Positions 45,138 through 54,373 of a stretch of 64,000 bases of DNA are shown in pieces; the first letter of the stretch is position 1, and each line of letters begins with the position of its first letter. The position numbers were made by a program, and so were the translations under genes. The stretch is from the NCBI RefSeq assembly GCF_014712225.1, contig NZ_JACXBW010000007.1:124001-188000 (forward strand), in the 5' to 3' direction. Below the pieces are notes generated by a model. That model was not told the DNA's origin and ran no database searches. It saw only the letters and a program-made list of their open reading frames with translations. The DNA comes from Pseudarthrobacter sulfonivorans. Lineage in GTDB: Bacteria > Actinomycetota > Actinomycetes > Actinomycetales > Micrococcaceae.

Positions 45138-46331
45138 GTGACTACAACCCGTGGCGAACACCCACACGAGGACCACGCTCCCAAGCTCGACGTCGGCGCA
45201 ACCGTGCCTGCCGGACCGCCCGAACTGCCTGCGGCTGGCGTTGCTCCTGCCGGGCACTTTGCCCCGCGGAACCCACGGCAGGGGGACAGGCGGGTGTCCG
45301 TCATGATGCTCTCGGGAATGTTGGCTGTGGGGCTGGGCATAGCGGCTGCCACCATTCCGGTGCCTTATGTCGTGGAACGGGCCGGGCCCACGTTCAACAC
45401 TCTTGACAGGTCCGGAGACACTCCCGTCATCAGTGTTACGGGACACGAGACCTATCCGGCGAAAGGCAACCTGGACCTGACAACGGTGTATGTCGAGGGC
45501 GGCCCCACCGGCCCGGTCAGCATTTTGGGGGTTTTCGGCGCATGGCTGGACGGATCCAAATCCGTGTACCCGCAGGAGCTGATTTACCCCACCGGCACCA
45601 CCAAAGAGCAGGCCGAAGAACAGAGCTCCGTGGCCATGACCACATCGCAGGAGAATGCTGTCGCGTCCGCACTCAGGGAGCTCGACATTCCCTTTGGCCA
45701 GCAACTGCAGGCCGCCGGGCTCTCCGACGGATCGCCGTCGGCCGGCAAAGTCGAGGTCGGTGACATCTTCGAGACCATCAACGGAAAGCCCATCACGTCC
45801 CTCGCCGTGGTGCAGGCGGAACTGGCAGCCGGCAACGGCGCTCCTGTCACCCTCGTGGTGCAGCGTGCGGGGGCGTCCGTCACCCAAACCATCACCCCCA
45901 AGGACAACGGGGCCGGCCGTTACATCCTGGGAATCATGCTGAAGTATCTGTTCACGTTTCCCTTCGACGTGAAGATTTCCCTGGACAAGGTGGGCGGCCC
46001 CAGCGCCGGCCTGATGTTTTCGCTGGGGATCGTAGACACTGTCACGCCGGGCGACCTGACCGGTGGCAAGCACATTGCCGGCACCGGAACCATTACTCCC
46101 GACGGAACTGTGGGCCCCATCGGCGGCATCCGGCAGAAGATGCTTGGCGCGCGCGCCGGGGGAGCCACGATGTTCCTCGCCCCGGCGGAAAACTGCGATG
46201 AGGTGGTGGGCAACGTGCCGGACGGAATGCAGGTGGTGAAGGTGGAGAACCTTGACCAGGCACGATCCGCCGTCGAACTCGCCGGATCAGGTCAGGACAC
46301 GGCCGGTTTGCCGTCCTGCACCAGCAACTAG
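45138..46331 (+). CDS. Membrane-anchored PDZ/Lon-like serine protease (YlbL type)
   Basis: A 397-aa protein starting at GTG 45138. A cytoplasmic ~55-residue N-terminus is followed by one membrane helix (VSVMMLSGMLAVGLGIAAAT). The PDZ domain centres on GLSDGSPSAGKVEVGDIFETI-like sequence, about residues 190-260. The Lon S16 domain has catalytic Ser in VGGPSAGLMFSLG (about 288) and Lys in GGIRQKMLGAR (about 333). No AAA domain is present. Relatives include B. subtilis YlbL and Rv3194c, implicated in membrane protein processing. Conserved neighbour of DUF2342 and UPF0182 genes. Confidence 0.93.
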   Translation: MTTTRGEHPHEDHAPKLDVGATVPAGPPELPAAGVAPAGHFAPRNPRQGDRRVSVMMLSGMLAVGLGIAAATIPVPYVVERAGPTFNTLDRSGDTPVISVTGHETYPAKGNLDLTTVYVEGGPTGPVSILGVFGAWLDGSKSVYPQELIYPTGTTKEQAEEQSSVAMTTSQENAVASALRELDIPFGQQLQAAGLSDGSPSAGKVEVGDIFETINGKPITSLAVVQAELAAGNGAPVTLVVQRAGASVTQTITPKDNGAGRYILGIMLKYLFTFPFDVKISLDKVGGPSAGLMFSLGIVDTVTPGDLTGGKHIAGTGTITPDGTVGPIGGIRQKMLGARAGGATMFLAPAENCDEVVGNVPDGMQVVKVENLDQARSAVELAGSGQDTAGLPSCTSN

Positions 46332-46467
46332 ACTGAGGCCAGGAACTAAGCTTTGCCGCCACTCGTGGCAGATATGACGGACGTTGCCACACGCTTGACC
46401 GGTGCCGGACGTCAACCGCACACACACTCTTAATGTAAATCTGACGATCAGCTATGAGGTACCGCGT

Positions 46468-49458
46468 TTGTCCCGTCCCACCAGCCCCATTCATCCCGGA
46501 AGACCCCCATCGCGACGCGGGGCCCTGACACCCACCCTGATAGTCGTTGCCCTAGTAGTCGTGGGCTTCATCTTCTTCGCCAATGTGTGGACTGATGTCC
46601 TGTGGTACCAGCAGCTCGGTTACTTCGAAGTGTTCCTCACCGAAAACCTCTCCCGGATCCTGATCTTCCTCGCCGGCTTCGCGCTGATGTTCGTGGCCGT
46701 CTTTTTCGCCATCAGGATCGCCTACCGTGCCAGGCCCGTGTACGCGCCGGACTCCGAAATGCGTGACAACCTCAACCGGTACCAGGCCCAGCTTGAACCC
46801 GTCCGCCGCGTCGTTATGGTGGGGCTGCCGATCCTGTTCGGTCTCTTCGCCGGCAGCGCCGCCGCCAGCCAGTGGCAAAAGGTGCTCCTGTTCTTCAACC
46901 AGGAGCCGTTCGGCCAGCAGGATCCTCTGTTCGGGTTGGACATCAGCTTCTACGTGATGACCCTGCCGTTCCTGGGCTTCATCACCGGGTTCCTCATCAG
47001 CGTTGTAGTGGTGGCCGGCATCGCCGGCATCCTCACCCACTACCTCTACGGCAGCATCCGCCTGATGGAACGCGGCGTGTTCACCAGCCGGGCCGCGCAG
47101 ATCCACCTCGCCGTCACGGGCGCAACTTTCCTGATCCTGCTTGGCGCCAACTTCTGGCTGGACCGCTATTCCGCGCTCCAGAGCAACGGCGGGCGCTGGG
47201 CGGGCGCTCTGTACACCGACGTCAACGCAGTGATTCCCACCAAGGCGATCCTCGCCGTCGCGGCCGTCCTGGTGGCCATTCTCTTCATCGTCGCCGCCAT
47301 CATCGGCCGCTGGCGGCTGCCGGTCATCGGTACGGCCATGCTGATCATCACCTCGATCCTCGCCGGTGGCGTGTACCCGTGGGTCATCCAGCAGTTCCAG
47401 GTGCGGCCTTCGGAGCAGACGCTCGAGAAGGACTACATTGAGCGCAACATCGAGATGACCCGGGCGGCCTACGGCCTGGACCAGATCCAGGTGGACCGCT
47501 ATAACGCGACCAACACGGCCAACACCGGGGCGCTTGCCCCGGACGCGCAGACCACAGCCAACATCCGGCTCCTGGACCCCAACCTGATCTCTGACGCGTT
47601 TGCCCAGCTGGAACAGTACCGGCCGTACTACCAGTTCCCCGAGGCGCTGAATGTTGACCGCTACGAGGTGGACGGCAAGATCCAGGACACCGTCATCGCC
47701 GTGCGTGAGCTGAACCCGGTCAACGTCGCCACGAACCAGCAGGGCTGGCTGAACCAGCACGTTGTCTATACCCACGGCTACGGCGTGGTCGCGGCCAAGG
47801 GAAACAAGTTCACCGTTGACGGCAAGCCGGAGTTTCTCCAGTCCGGAATTCCCTCCACCGGTGTCCTTGGCGACGATTCAACGTACCAGCCGAGGATCTA
47901 CTTCGGCGAGAATTCTCCGGAGTACTCCATTGTTGGTGCGCCCGATGGCGCAGCCCCCCGTGAGCAGGACAGGCCCTCGGGTAAAGAGGGTGAGGCCGAT
48001 AACCAGTACACCTTCGAAGGCAACGGCGGCCCGAATGTGGGCAGCTTCTTCAACAAGGTCCTCTACTCCATCAAGTTCCAGTCCTCGGACCTGCTGTTGT
48101 CCGATGGCGTCAATGCAGAGTCCCAGATCCTTTACGACCGCAGCCCGCGGGAGCGCGTCGAAAAGGTCGCGCCTTACCTGACGGTGGACGGCAATGCCTA
48201 CCCTGCTGTTGTGGACGGCCGCGTCAAATGGATCGTGGACGGTTACACCACCAGCCAGTACTACCCGTACTCGCAGCAGGAACAGCTCTCGGCGGCCACG
48301 GCAGACTCGCAGACCTCCGCGGGGCGGTCGGTGGCACTGCCCAACAGCTCGGTGAACTACATCAGGAACTCCGTGAAAGCCACGGTCGATGCCTACGACG
48401 GTGCGGTGACCCTGTACGCGTGGGATGACCAGGATCCCATCCTGAAGGCGTGGCAGAAGGTTTATCCGACCTCCCTGAAGCCCTACTCGGAGATGTCCGG
48501 GGATGTCATGAGCCACGTCCGTTACCCCGAGGACCTCTTCAAGGTCCAGCGTGAACTCCTGGGCCGCTACCACGTGACTGACCCGGGCAGCTTCTACCAG
48601 GCGAAGGACGTCTGGAGCGTTCCTAACGATCCCACCGTGTCCACCGATGTCAAGCAGCCGCCGTTCTACATGTCACTGCAGATGCCTGACCAGAAGGAGC
48701 CCGCATTCCAGCTGACGTCCTCCTACATTCCGCAGATCGTGAACGGCACGGCCCGCAACGTCCTCTACGGCTTCCTCGCGGCAGACTCGGATGCCGGCAA
48801 CGAGAAGGGCGTGAAGGCTGACACCTACGGCAAGCTCAGGCTGCTGCAGATTCCACCGGAGATCCAGGTTCCCGGACCCGGCCAGGCCCAGAACAAGTTC
48901 AACTCGGACCCCACTGTGTCCCAGGCCCTGAACCTTCTGCGCCAGGGCGCTTCGGAGGTGCTGAACGGCAACCTGCTGACGCTGCCCGTTGGTGGCGGCA
49001 TCCTCTACGTCCAGCCTGTGTACCTCAAGTCCACCGGCGAGACGTCGTACCCGACGCTGCAGCGGGTGCTGGTTGCCTTCGGTGACAAGGTGGGCTTCGC
49101 GCCGACGCTCGACGGCGCGCTGAAGCAACTCTTCGGCGGTGACTCCGGTGCGGCTGCCGGTGACTCCGACAACACCGGCCAGACGCCTGCCACACCTGGC
49201 GAAACCCCGCCGGCCAGTGCAGGCGCCCAGGCTGACCTCAAGGCCGCCCTGGAGGCAGCGAACGCCGCCATCAAGGCAGGCCAGACGGCCCTGGCCGCCG
49301 GGGACTTCGCCGCCTACGGGGAAGAGCAGAAGAAGCTGGCTGCCGCCCTGCAGAAGGCTCTCGACGCTGAAGCGAAGATCCCGGTGCCGGCCCCGGAGAC
49401 CACGCCGTCGCCGGAAGCCACACCGTCAGCCACGCCCTCGCCTTCAGCAACCAACTGA
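46468..49458 (+). CDS. UPF0182 family large membrane protein
   Basis: About 996 aa. TTG 46468 ([11 protein letters not shown]) is preferred over an in-frame GTG at 46402 because a GAGG site precedes it and the family N-terminus begins here. Seven or so membrane helices fill the first ~310 residues ([19 protein letters not shown] and [20 protein letters not shown] among them). A large extracytoplasmic domain follows, with [16 protein letters not shown] and [15 protein letters not shown]. The last ~90 residues are Ala/Pro-rich with a short coiled-coil ([20 protein letters not shown]). Function is unknown across the family (includes Rv3193c). Confidence 0.93.
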   Translation: MSRPTSPIHPGRPPSRRGALTPTLIVVALVVVGFIFFANVWTDVLWYQQLGYFEVFLTENLSRILIFLAGFALMFVAVFFAIRIAYRARPVYAPDSEMRDNLNRYQAQLEPVRRVVMVGLPILFGLFAGSAAASQWQKVLLFFNQEPFGQQDPLFGLDISFYVMTLPFLGFITGFLISVVVVAGIAGILTHYLYGSIRLMERGVFTSRAAQIHLAVTGATFLILLGANFWLDRYSALQSNGGRWAGALYTDVNAVIPTKAILAVAAVLVAILFIVAAIIGRWRLPVIGTAMLIITSILAGGVYPWVIQQFQVRPSEQTLEKDYIERNIEMTRAAYGLDQIQVDRYNATNTANTGALAPDAQTTANIRLLDPNLISDAFAQLEQYRPYYQFPEALNVDRYEVDGKIQDTVIAVRELNPVNVATNQQGWLNQHVVYTHGYGVVAAKGNKFTVDGKPEFLQSGIPSTGVLGDDSTYQPRIYFGENSPEYSIVGAPDGAAPREQDRPSGKEGEADNQYTFEGNGGPNVGSFFNKVLYSIKFQSSDLLLSDGVNAESQILYDRSPRERVEKVAPYLTVDGNAYPAVVDGRVKWIVDGYTTSQYYPYSQQEQLSAATADSQTSAGRSVALPNSSVNYIRNSVKATVDAYDGAVTLYAWDDQDPILKAWQKVYPTSLKPYSEMSGDVMSHVRYPEDLFKVQRELLGRYHVTDPGSFYQAKDVWSVPNDPTVSTDVKQPPFYMSLQMPDQKEPAFQLTSSYIPQIVNGTARNVLYGFLAADSDAGNEKGVKADTYGKLRLLQIPPEIQVPGPGQAQNKFNSDPTVSQALNLLRQGASEVLNGNLLTLPVGGGILYVQPVYLKSTGETSYPTLQRVLVAFGDKVGFAPTLDGALKQLFGGDSGAAAGDSDNTGQTPATPGETPPASAGAQADLKAALEAANAAIKAGQTALAAGDFAAYGEEQKKLAAALQKALDAEAKIPVPAPETTPSPEATPSATPSPSATN

Positions 49459-49496
49459 CGGCGGGCCCAGCGAGACGCACATCACGCCACCAGGAT

Positions 49497-49525
49497 TTGG
49501 CCTCCCGTTCACCGGACGGTAGAGT
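49497..49525 (+). promoter_or_regulatory. Candidate promoter of the first initiator tRNA gene
   Basis: TTGGCC at 49497-49502, 17 nt, then TAGAGT at 49520-49525, which is 11 nt before the tRNA 5' end. The -10 to tRNA segment is conserved at the second copy (TAGTGT at 51610-51615), supporting its role; the -35 there is not obvious. Confidence 0.4.
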
Positions 49526-49536
49526 TGATCTTGCGA

Positions 49537-49613
49537 CGCGGGGTGGAGCAGTTCGGTAGCTCGCTGGGCTCATAACCCAGAGGTCACAGGTTCAAATCCT
49601 GTCCCCGCAACCA
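49537..49613 (+). tRNA. Initiator tRNA-fMet (CAT), copy 1
   Basis: A 77-nt cloverleaf with CCA encoded. The acceptor strand CGCGGGG pairs with CCCCGCA so that position 1 (C) faces A72, the unpaired C1-A72 diagnostic of bacterial initiator tRNA. The anticodon loop CTCATAA sits on a stem with three G-C pairs (TGGG/CCCA), the second initiator hallmark. T arm CAGG-TTCAAAT-CCTG. It is identical to the copy at 51627. Confidence 0.97.
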
Positions 49614-49693
49614 AGAGTCTGTTACTAAAACCTTGGGGTTGAAAAACCCTTCGGATTCGCTTAGTGATCGACCCACGTTGGTGAATACGCGAG

Positions 49694-49727
49694 AGAGTCC
49701 GCCCGAAAGGGCGGGCTCTTTTGTTTT
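49694..49727 (+). terminator. Rho-independent terminator downstream of tRNA-fMet copy 1
   Basis: An 11-bp stem, AGAGTCCGCCC (49694-49704) with GGGCGGGCTCT (49709-49719), closed by a GAAA tetraloop and followed by TTTGTTTT. It lies 80 nt after the tRNA, so the primary transcript would carry a 3' trailer. Confidence 0.85.
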
Positions 49728-49906
49728 CCCACTTTGGACCGCTTCGCCGGTACTCTCCGATTTGGAAGCAAACCGCAGATCGCGCCGGACCTCGGCAGCG
49801 GCGTCTCGTACTGCCTCGAACGGATGGCTGCCTGATTTGAGCAGATCGGGCTGAGCAGGGTTTACCGACGAAAACGGGCCGTCTGGGCTACTTCCGTGTG
49901 TGATCG

Positions 49907-50710
49907 TCAGACCGGGTTCGGCCAGGGCACCGGCAGCCGCGTCCACATCACGCCGTCGCTCTGGTCGGTGACGTAGACCCAGCCCGCTTTACGGGACCTG
50001 GCCAGCGAGATCACGTGCGCAGTGCTCGCGGCATCAGCGGCGTAGATCAGGTGTCCGAAGCGATGCGCGGGGTACTTGGCAATCCAAGGCGGCTGGACCC
50101 AGGTTTCGTAGGTGGTGGCAGTGCCTTCGAAAGTGACCAGCACATCAGCCACCGGTGTGACGAGCTGCCAGGCAGTAGCGGCGGCGTTCCCTGGATTGCC
50201 CGCCACGATCCTGTTCTCTGCGGTCCCTTTGGCATCGGCGTAGAGCTGCTTGTAGTAGGCCAGCGCCGGCAAGCCTCCGGCGCCGGTCAAGGCCGGGTCG
50301 TTCGGCATTTCATCGAAGAAGATTCCATCCAGGGCCGGGTACCAGCGGTGATAGGAAGCGAGGTCCGCCTTGACGGCGGCCAAGGGGCGGGAGCCGTAAC
50401 TGGTCGAGACGTACCCTATGACCCTGTGACGCCGGGTGTGGCATTGGGAGATGGCCCTGGTGTAGTCCGGATTCGCTGACGCTCCGGGGCCGCTGCCGGG
50501 ATTCATGATGGCTATGGACCCGCTTTTCATGGTGTTCACCTGGGCCCAATAGTTCACGGGGGCACTCCACGCGGGGTAGAAGTAGGCGGGGACCAGCTGC
50601 CACTGGTTGACCGCGGCAGACTCGTGGGCCGAGATGCTGCTGGTCTCTGCAGGCGTGTTTGACGAATGTTTCACAATCGGCTCCCTGTTCGGTTTGGCGC
50701 TCTTGATCAC
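49907..50710 (-). CDS. Spherulin-4-like (spherulation-specific family 4) glycosidase-like protein
   Basis: A 267-aa TIM-barrel protein related to the Spherulin-4 family. Recognisable segments are LVPAYFYPAW at the start of the barrel, SIAIMNPGSGPG, VIGYVSTSYGSRP, and LDGIFFDEMPNDP, whose Asp/Glu form the likely active site, then ENRIVAGNPGNA and VLVTFEGTATTYETW. Relatives act on polysaccharides such as galactosaminogalactan. No signal peptide is apparent in the ~30-residue polar N-terminus, unusual for the family, so export or a correct upstream start is uncertain. It overlaps the SRPBCC gene by 4 nt and lies between twin tRNA genes, with base composition less GC-rich than the neighbours by eye. 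Confidence 0.8.
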   Translation of the reverse strand: MIKSAKPNREPIVKHSSNTPAETSSISAHESAAVNQWQLVPAYFYPAWSAPVNYWAQVNTMKSGSIAIMNPGSGPGASANPDYTRAISQCHTRRHRVIGYVSTSYGSRPLAAVKADLASYHRWYPALDGIFFDEMPNDPALTGAGGLPALAYYKQLYADAKGTAENRIVAGNPGNAAATAWQLVTPVADVLVTFEGTATTYETWVQPPWIAKYPAHRFGHLIYAADAASTAHVISLARSRKAGWVYVTDQSDGVMWTRLPVPWPNPV

Positions 50711-51246
50711 GCACGGCTTCGGCGGAATGTGGGGCCGGGCGGGGGCGGGACCGTTGTCCGGTCAGCCTTGCTGGCCGCCCTCCGGCGGCGCAGCTCCAGC
50801 TTCAGGCTTTCCTCTCCTGCGGCCATGGCCCAGCGGTGGTTGGCTGCGAACAGGGGTCTGAACAGCCAGTTGAGCCGGCGCAGCAGCGGCTTGGCGGTGC
50901 TGACCCGCCAGTCGAACGTGATGACCACCTCGGGGCCGTCCGGCTCGAATGTCCACCGCCCCGTCCCGTTCAGGTCCCCTTCAGCAGTGAGGGCGAAGCC
51001 CTTCTCCGTGATCGGCTCGCTTACGGTCATGGTCCACCGCAGCGTGTAGGGCAGCCAGCCCTTCGTGTAGAGGGCAACCGCACGCCCGACACCATCCGGT
51101 CCGGCTTCCCTGATGACATGAACATCCAGATAGACAGCAGGCCACCAGGAATCCAGCCTCGGGCCGCCCAGGATCTCTTTGACGTCCGCGGCGGTCCCGG
51201 GGACGCGCCACGTCGTCTGCATTTCGTAGTCGGAGCTCTTAGCCAT
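50707..51246 (-). CDS. SRPBCC (START-like) family protein
   Basis: A 179-aa protein with the polyketide-cyclase/START fold: MAKSSDYEMQTTWRVPGTAA begins the first strand, WWPAVYLDVHVI and LYTKGWLPYTLRWTMTV follow, then FDWRVSTAKPLLRRLNWLF and a long C-terminal helix (FAANHRWAMAAGEESLKLEL). The tail is basic and Pro-rich. The fold binds a hydrophobic ligand; none can be named. First gene of the two-gene - strand unit between the tRNA copies. Confidence 0.85.
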   Translation of the reverse strand: MAKSSDYEMQTTWRVPGTAADVKEILGGPRLDSWWPAVYLDVHVIREAGPDGVGRAVALYTKGWLPYTLRWTMTVSEPITEKGFALTAEGDLNGTGRWTFEPDGPEVVITFDWRVSTAKPLLRRLNWLFRPLFAANHRWAMAAGEESLKLELRRRRAASKADRTTVPPPPGPTFRRSRA

Positions 51247-51626
51247 GGCTGGTCCTCAACGGATGGGCATCGTGCACCAATTCTGCTCCCGGAGCAAGGA
51301 TCATTCCAGCATTGGTTCCGGCGCGATGGGGGCGCCTCGCCGACCGGCTGGGGAGCCCAATCCTCGCTAGGGTCGAGTTGCGAATGGTTATCCTTACAAC
51401 GCCTTTCCCGCAACTCCACACTGGCGTGGATGGGGCTGGCGGCGGATGCTTTCTCGGGGCAGTGACAGTTCCTTGGCGACGGCCGCGATGGACATGCCGC
51501 GGGTAATAGGGCAGCAGCCCTTTCCGCTTGCCGCCGGGATCCCGTGAATGGGAGGCGGCTGAATGATGACCACCACGGGCGAGTGGTAATTGCCTCCGCC
51601 AAACTAGGGTAGTGTTGATCAAGCGA
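51247..51626. other. 380-nt non-coding stretch before tRNA-fMet copy 2, with possible HTH gene remnant
   Basis: No intact gene. On the - strand, codons at about 51439-51498 read GMSIAAVAKELSLPRESIRR, which resembles a recombinase- or regulator-type helix-turn-helix, but the frame gives only a 60-codon product with unrelated flanks. It may be a decayed gene fragment. The upstream region of the tRNA (TAGTGTTGATCAAGCGA) closes the segment. Confidence 0.35.
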
Positions 51627-51703
51627 CGCGGGGTGGAGCAGTTCGGTAGCTCGCTGGGCTCATAACCCAGAGGTCACAGGTTCAAATCCTGTCCCCGCAA
51701 CCA
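51627..51703 (+). tRNA. Initiator tRNA-fMet (CAT), copy 2
   Basis: Base-for-base identical to copy 1 over all 77 nt including CCA, with the same C1-A72 mismatch and three G-C anticodon-stem pairs. The 17 nt before it (GTAGTGTTGATCAAGCG) match those before copy 1 at all but three positions; the sequences after CCA are unrelated. Confidence 0.97.
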
Positions 51704-51710
51704 TATGAAA

Positions 51711-51749
51711 GACCCCGACCGGGAGTTACGCCGGCCGGGGTCTTTTTTT
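51711..51749 (+). terminator. Rho-independent terminator after tRNA-fMet copy 2
   Basis: A 12-bp stem, GACCCCGACCGG (51711-51722) with CCGGCCGGGGTC (51731-51742; one mismatch), an 8-nt loop, then seven T at 51743-51749. It begins 8 nt after the tRNA CCA. Confidence 0.93.
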
Positions 51750-51833
51750 GCCCGGATACTGGTGGTTCCTAGTATTCTCGTTGGCAGAGCCGTTTGAGCA
51801 CAGGTCAGTCATTCTCGAGAGGAATGTTTTTCG

Positions 51834-52766
51834 ATGTCCACACCCACGAAGAAGCCCGCCTCTGCGACGCGCAAGCTGTCCAGGCTCTACTGGGGTGTTC
51901 CAGCCGTCCTTGTGGCTCTGGTGCTGGTGGTGCTGCTCGCTAAGTGGATGACAGGGCTGCCGGCGGTGGCCTCATTCCTCGCTGACTATCCGGGTCACTC
52001 GGAACTTCCCGACGGTGCGCCTGTGGGCTTCCCGGCATGGCTGGCTTGGCAGCACTTCCTTAACGGTTTCTTCCTGCTGCTGATCATCAGGACCGGCTGG
52101 CAGGTGCGGACCACCACCCGGCCCAGCGGGCACTGGACGCGTAACAACAAGGGCCTGATCAAAACCAAAAACGCGCCCACCAAGATCACCTTGGAGCTGT
52201 GGCTGCACCTGACCCTGGACGCGCTCTGGATCCTCAACGGCCTGGTGTTCGTGATCCTGCTGTTCGCCACCGGCCAGTGGATGCGAATTGTGCCCACCAG
52301 CTGGGATGTCTTCCCAAACGCGCTCTCGGCGGCCCTGCAGTACGCCTCGTTGAATTGGCCCACCGACAACGGCTGGGTCAACTACAACGCGTTGCAGCTG
52401 CTGACGTACTTCGCCACTGTGTTCATTGCAGCGCCGCTTGCGTTCATCTCCGGTATCCGGACATCATCAGCCTGGCCCAAGAAGGCGGCGGGCCTGAACA
52501 AGGCTTACCCCATGGAACTGGCACGCGCCATCCACTTCCCGGTGATGATTTACTTTGTCGCCTTCATCGTGGTGCACGTCTTCCTGGTGCTGGCCACCGG
52601 AGCGCTGCGCAACCTGAACCACATGTACGGCGGCAGTGACGATGTCAGCTGGTTTGGTTTCTGGGTATTTGTGGCGTCGGTTGCCGTGATGGTGGCAGCC
52701 TGGTTCCTGGCGCGTCCCCTCTTCCTCCGGCCCCTTGCCTCGCTCATGGGCAAAGTCAGCCGCTAG
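51834..52766 (+). CDS. Cytochrome b/b6-domain membrane protein
   Basis: A 310-aa integral membrane protein with about six helices: WGVPAVLVALVLVVLLAKW, then HFLNGFFLLLIIRTGW, LDALWILNGLVFVILLF, LLTYFATVFIAAPLAFI, FPVMIYFVAFIVVHVFLVL, and FWVFVASVAVMVAAWFLA. Helix-embedded His residues (WQHFLNG, WLHLTLD, RAIHFP, VVHVF) are placed to ligate two b haems, as in thiosulfate-reductase- or formate-dehydrogenase-type cytochrome b subunits. The GAGAGGAA motif upstream of ATG 51834 is rather distant. No partner redox subunit is adjacent; a photolyase gene converges on it. Confidence 0.85.
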   Translation: MSTPTKKPASATRKLSRLYWGVPAVLVALVLVVLLAKWMTGLPAVASFLADYPGHSELPDGAPVGFPAWLAWQHFLNGFFLLLIIRTGWQVRTTTRPSGHWTRNNKGLIKTKNAPTKITLELWLHLTLDALWILNGLVFVILLFATGQWMRIVPTSWDVFPNALSAALQYASLNWPTDNGWVNYNALQLLTYFATVFIAAPLAFISGIRTSSAWPKKAAGLNKAYPMELARAIHFPVMIYFVAFIVVHVFLVLATGALRNLNHMYGGSDDVSWFGFWVFVASVAVMVAAWFLARPLFLRPLASLMGKVSR

Positions 52767-52787
52767 GCCGGCCCGCCGGAGTGGACC

Positions 52788-54245
52788 CTAGCCCCGGTTG
52801 TCCTTGAGCTTCTGGTAGGTGGCCAGCGCACGCTCGCGGGACTCGGGGAGTCCCACCACCGGGGCGGGGTAGCCCTGGAGGCCGGGCTCCTTCCACGGTT
52901 CGTGGATGGCCTTGCGGTCCAGCGGGGCAAGTTCGGGGATGAACTCGCGAAGGTACCGGCCTTCGGCGTCGAATTTCTTGCTCTGCGTCACCGGGTTGAA
53001 GATCCGGAAATAGGGTGAGGCGTCGGCGCCTGAGCCTGCCACCCACTGCCAGTTTGCCGGATTGCTGGCGGCATCGGCGTCCACCAGGGTGTCCCAGAAC
53101 CACGCCTCGCCCAGCCGCCAGTCCGCAAGGAGGTTCTTGACCAGGAACGACGCTGCGGCCATCCGCACCCGGTTGTGCATCCAGCCTGTCTGCCACAGCT
53201 GCCGCATCCCGGCGTCCACCAGCGGATACCCGGTCCGGCCCTGCTGCCACGCGTGGAGTTCCGCTGCGGTGGGTTCCTGCCAGTCGAAGTGGTCAAACTC
53301 GGGGCGGTAGTTGCGGGTGGCCAGCTGCGGGTTGACGTAGAGCAGCTGCCAGCAGAACTCCCGCCAGCCAAGCTCGGACCGGAAGATTCCGACGTCGGGC
53401 GTTGTTTCGCGGGGAAAGCGGAGGCGGATCTCGTGCCAGACCCGGAACGGGCTGATTTCGCCAAAGCGCAGGTGCGGGGACAGCCTGCTGGTGCCTTCCA
53501 CTCCGGGCACGTCCCGGCCGGTGCCGTACTCCTCCACCGGTCCGTCCAGGAAATCGTCCAGGCGGCTGTGGGCCCCGGCCTCACCGGGTTGCCAGGTCCG
53601 CACCAGGCCGCCGCTCCAGTCCGGGGACACGGGCAGCAATGACCAGTCTGCCAGGACGTCACTTCCCACCTGCCGCGGGCCGGTGTCGGAGCCGGTGGTG
53701 GCCAGGCCGGCGGGGGAGGGGAGTCTTGGCGGTGCGTCCAGAGGCTTGCGGGGTTCGCCTGACGCCGTGCAGGCCCGCCAGAACGGCGTGAAGACCTTGT
53801 ACGGGCCTCCGCTGCCCGTGGTGATGCTCCACGGCTCGTAGAGCAGATTGGCCTGGAAGCTCGCGGCTTCGATGCCGTTCTCCGCCGCCCAGGCCTTGAT
53901 TTCTGCGTCCACGGCACGCTCAGGGCCGCCGTAGCGGCGATTCCACAGCAGGTGCTTGGCGCCGGTTTCCGCCGCAAGCCCGCGGATCACCGGTCCCGCT
54001 GGTCCCCGCCGCAGGATCAGCGTGGAGCCGGCATCCGTCAGGGCCGCCCGAAGGGACGCCAGGGAGTGATGCAGCCACCATTTGGCTGCTCCGCCCAGGG
54101 GCCGGACGCCAGCGGATTCCTCGTCGAGAATGTACACCACTGTCAGTGGCAGTCCGATTTCGACGGCGTACGCAAGGGCGGGATTATCGTCCAGCCGGAG
54201 GTCATCACGGAGCCAGACAATGGTGGATGCGACGGGGGAGGCCAT
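52788..54245 (-). CDS. phr: Deoxyribodipyrimidine photolyase (class I cryptochrome/photolyase)
   Basis: Light-driven repair of cyclobutane pyrimidine dimers. The N-terminal antenna domain begins STIVWLRDDLRLDDNPAL. The FAD domain has TGYPLVDAGMRQLWQTGW, MHNRVRMAAASFLVKNLL, WFWDTLVDADAASNPANWQW and YFRIFNPVTQSKKFD, all typical of class I enzymes. The start is placed at ATG 54245 (485 aa), with GGAGG just upstream; GTG 54263 is an alternative. The antenna cofactor is not predictable. Flanked by a terminator hairpin. Confidence 0.95.
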   Translation of the reverse strand: MASPVASTIVWLRDDLRLDDNPALAYAVEIGLPLTVVYILDEESAGVRPLGGAAKWWLHHSLASLRAALTDAGSTLILRRGPAGPVIRGLAAETGAKHLLWNRRYGGPERAVDAEIKAWAAENGIEAASFQANLLYEPWSITTGSGGPYKVFTPFWRACTASGEPRKPLDAPPRLPSPAGLATTGSDTGPRQVGSDVLADWSLLPVSPDWSGGLVRTWQPGEAGAHSRLDDFLDGPVEEYGTGRDVPGVEGTSRLSPHLRFGEISPFRVWHEIRLRFPRETTPDVGIFRSELGWREFCWQLLYVNPQLATRNYRPEFDHFDWQEPTAAELHAWQQGRTGYPLVDAGMRQLWQTGWMHNRVRMAAASFLVKNLLADWRLGEAWFWDTLVDADAASNPANWQWVAGSGADASPYFRIFNPVTQSKKFDAEGRYLREFIPELAPLDRKAIHEPWKEPGLQGYPAPVVGLPESRERALATYQKLKDNRG

Positions 54246-54305
54246 GGCCTCCACGCTACACACCCCGCGCGGCCGCCGTTAAGGGTGCCGTGGGCGGGTG
54301 AAACA

Positions 54306-54342
54306 GCAGGGGCCGGAGTTCGTCATGAACTCCGGCCCCTGC
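54306..54342 (-). terminator. Strong hairpin downstream of the pspA-like gene
   Basis: A perfect 16-bp stem (54306-54321 with 54327-54342) around a 5-nt loop, between the photolyase start and the pspA stop. Read on the - strand it is followed by TGTTTC, a weak U-tract, so it most likely ends pspA transcription. Confidence 0.8.
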
Positions 54343-54373
54343 CGGACCCGCCCGAACGGCGGGCCGCTACCGG

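Noticed and set aside
49537..51703. Twin tRNAs as att sites of an integrated phage or ICE
   Set aside because: No integrase, excisionase or phage gene is found between them and the repeat is the entire tRNA rather than its 3' end. Kept only as a possible insertion hotspot.
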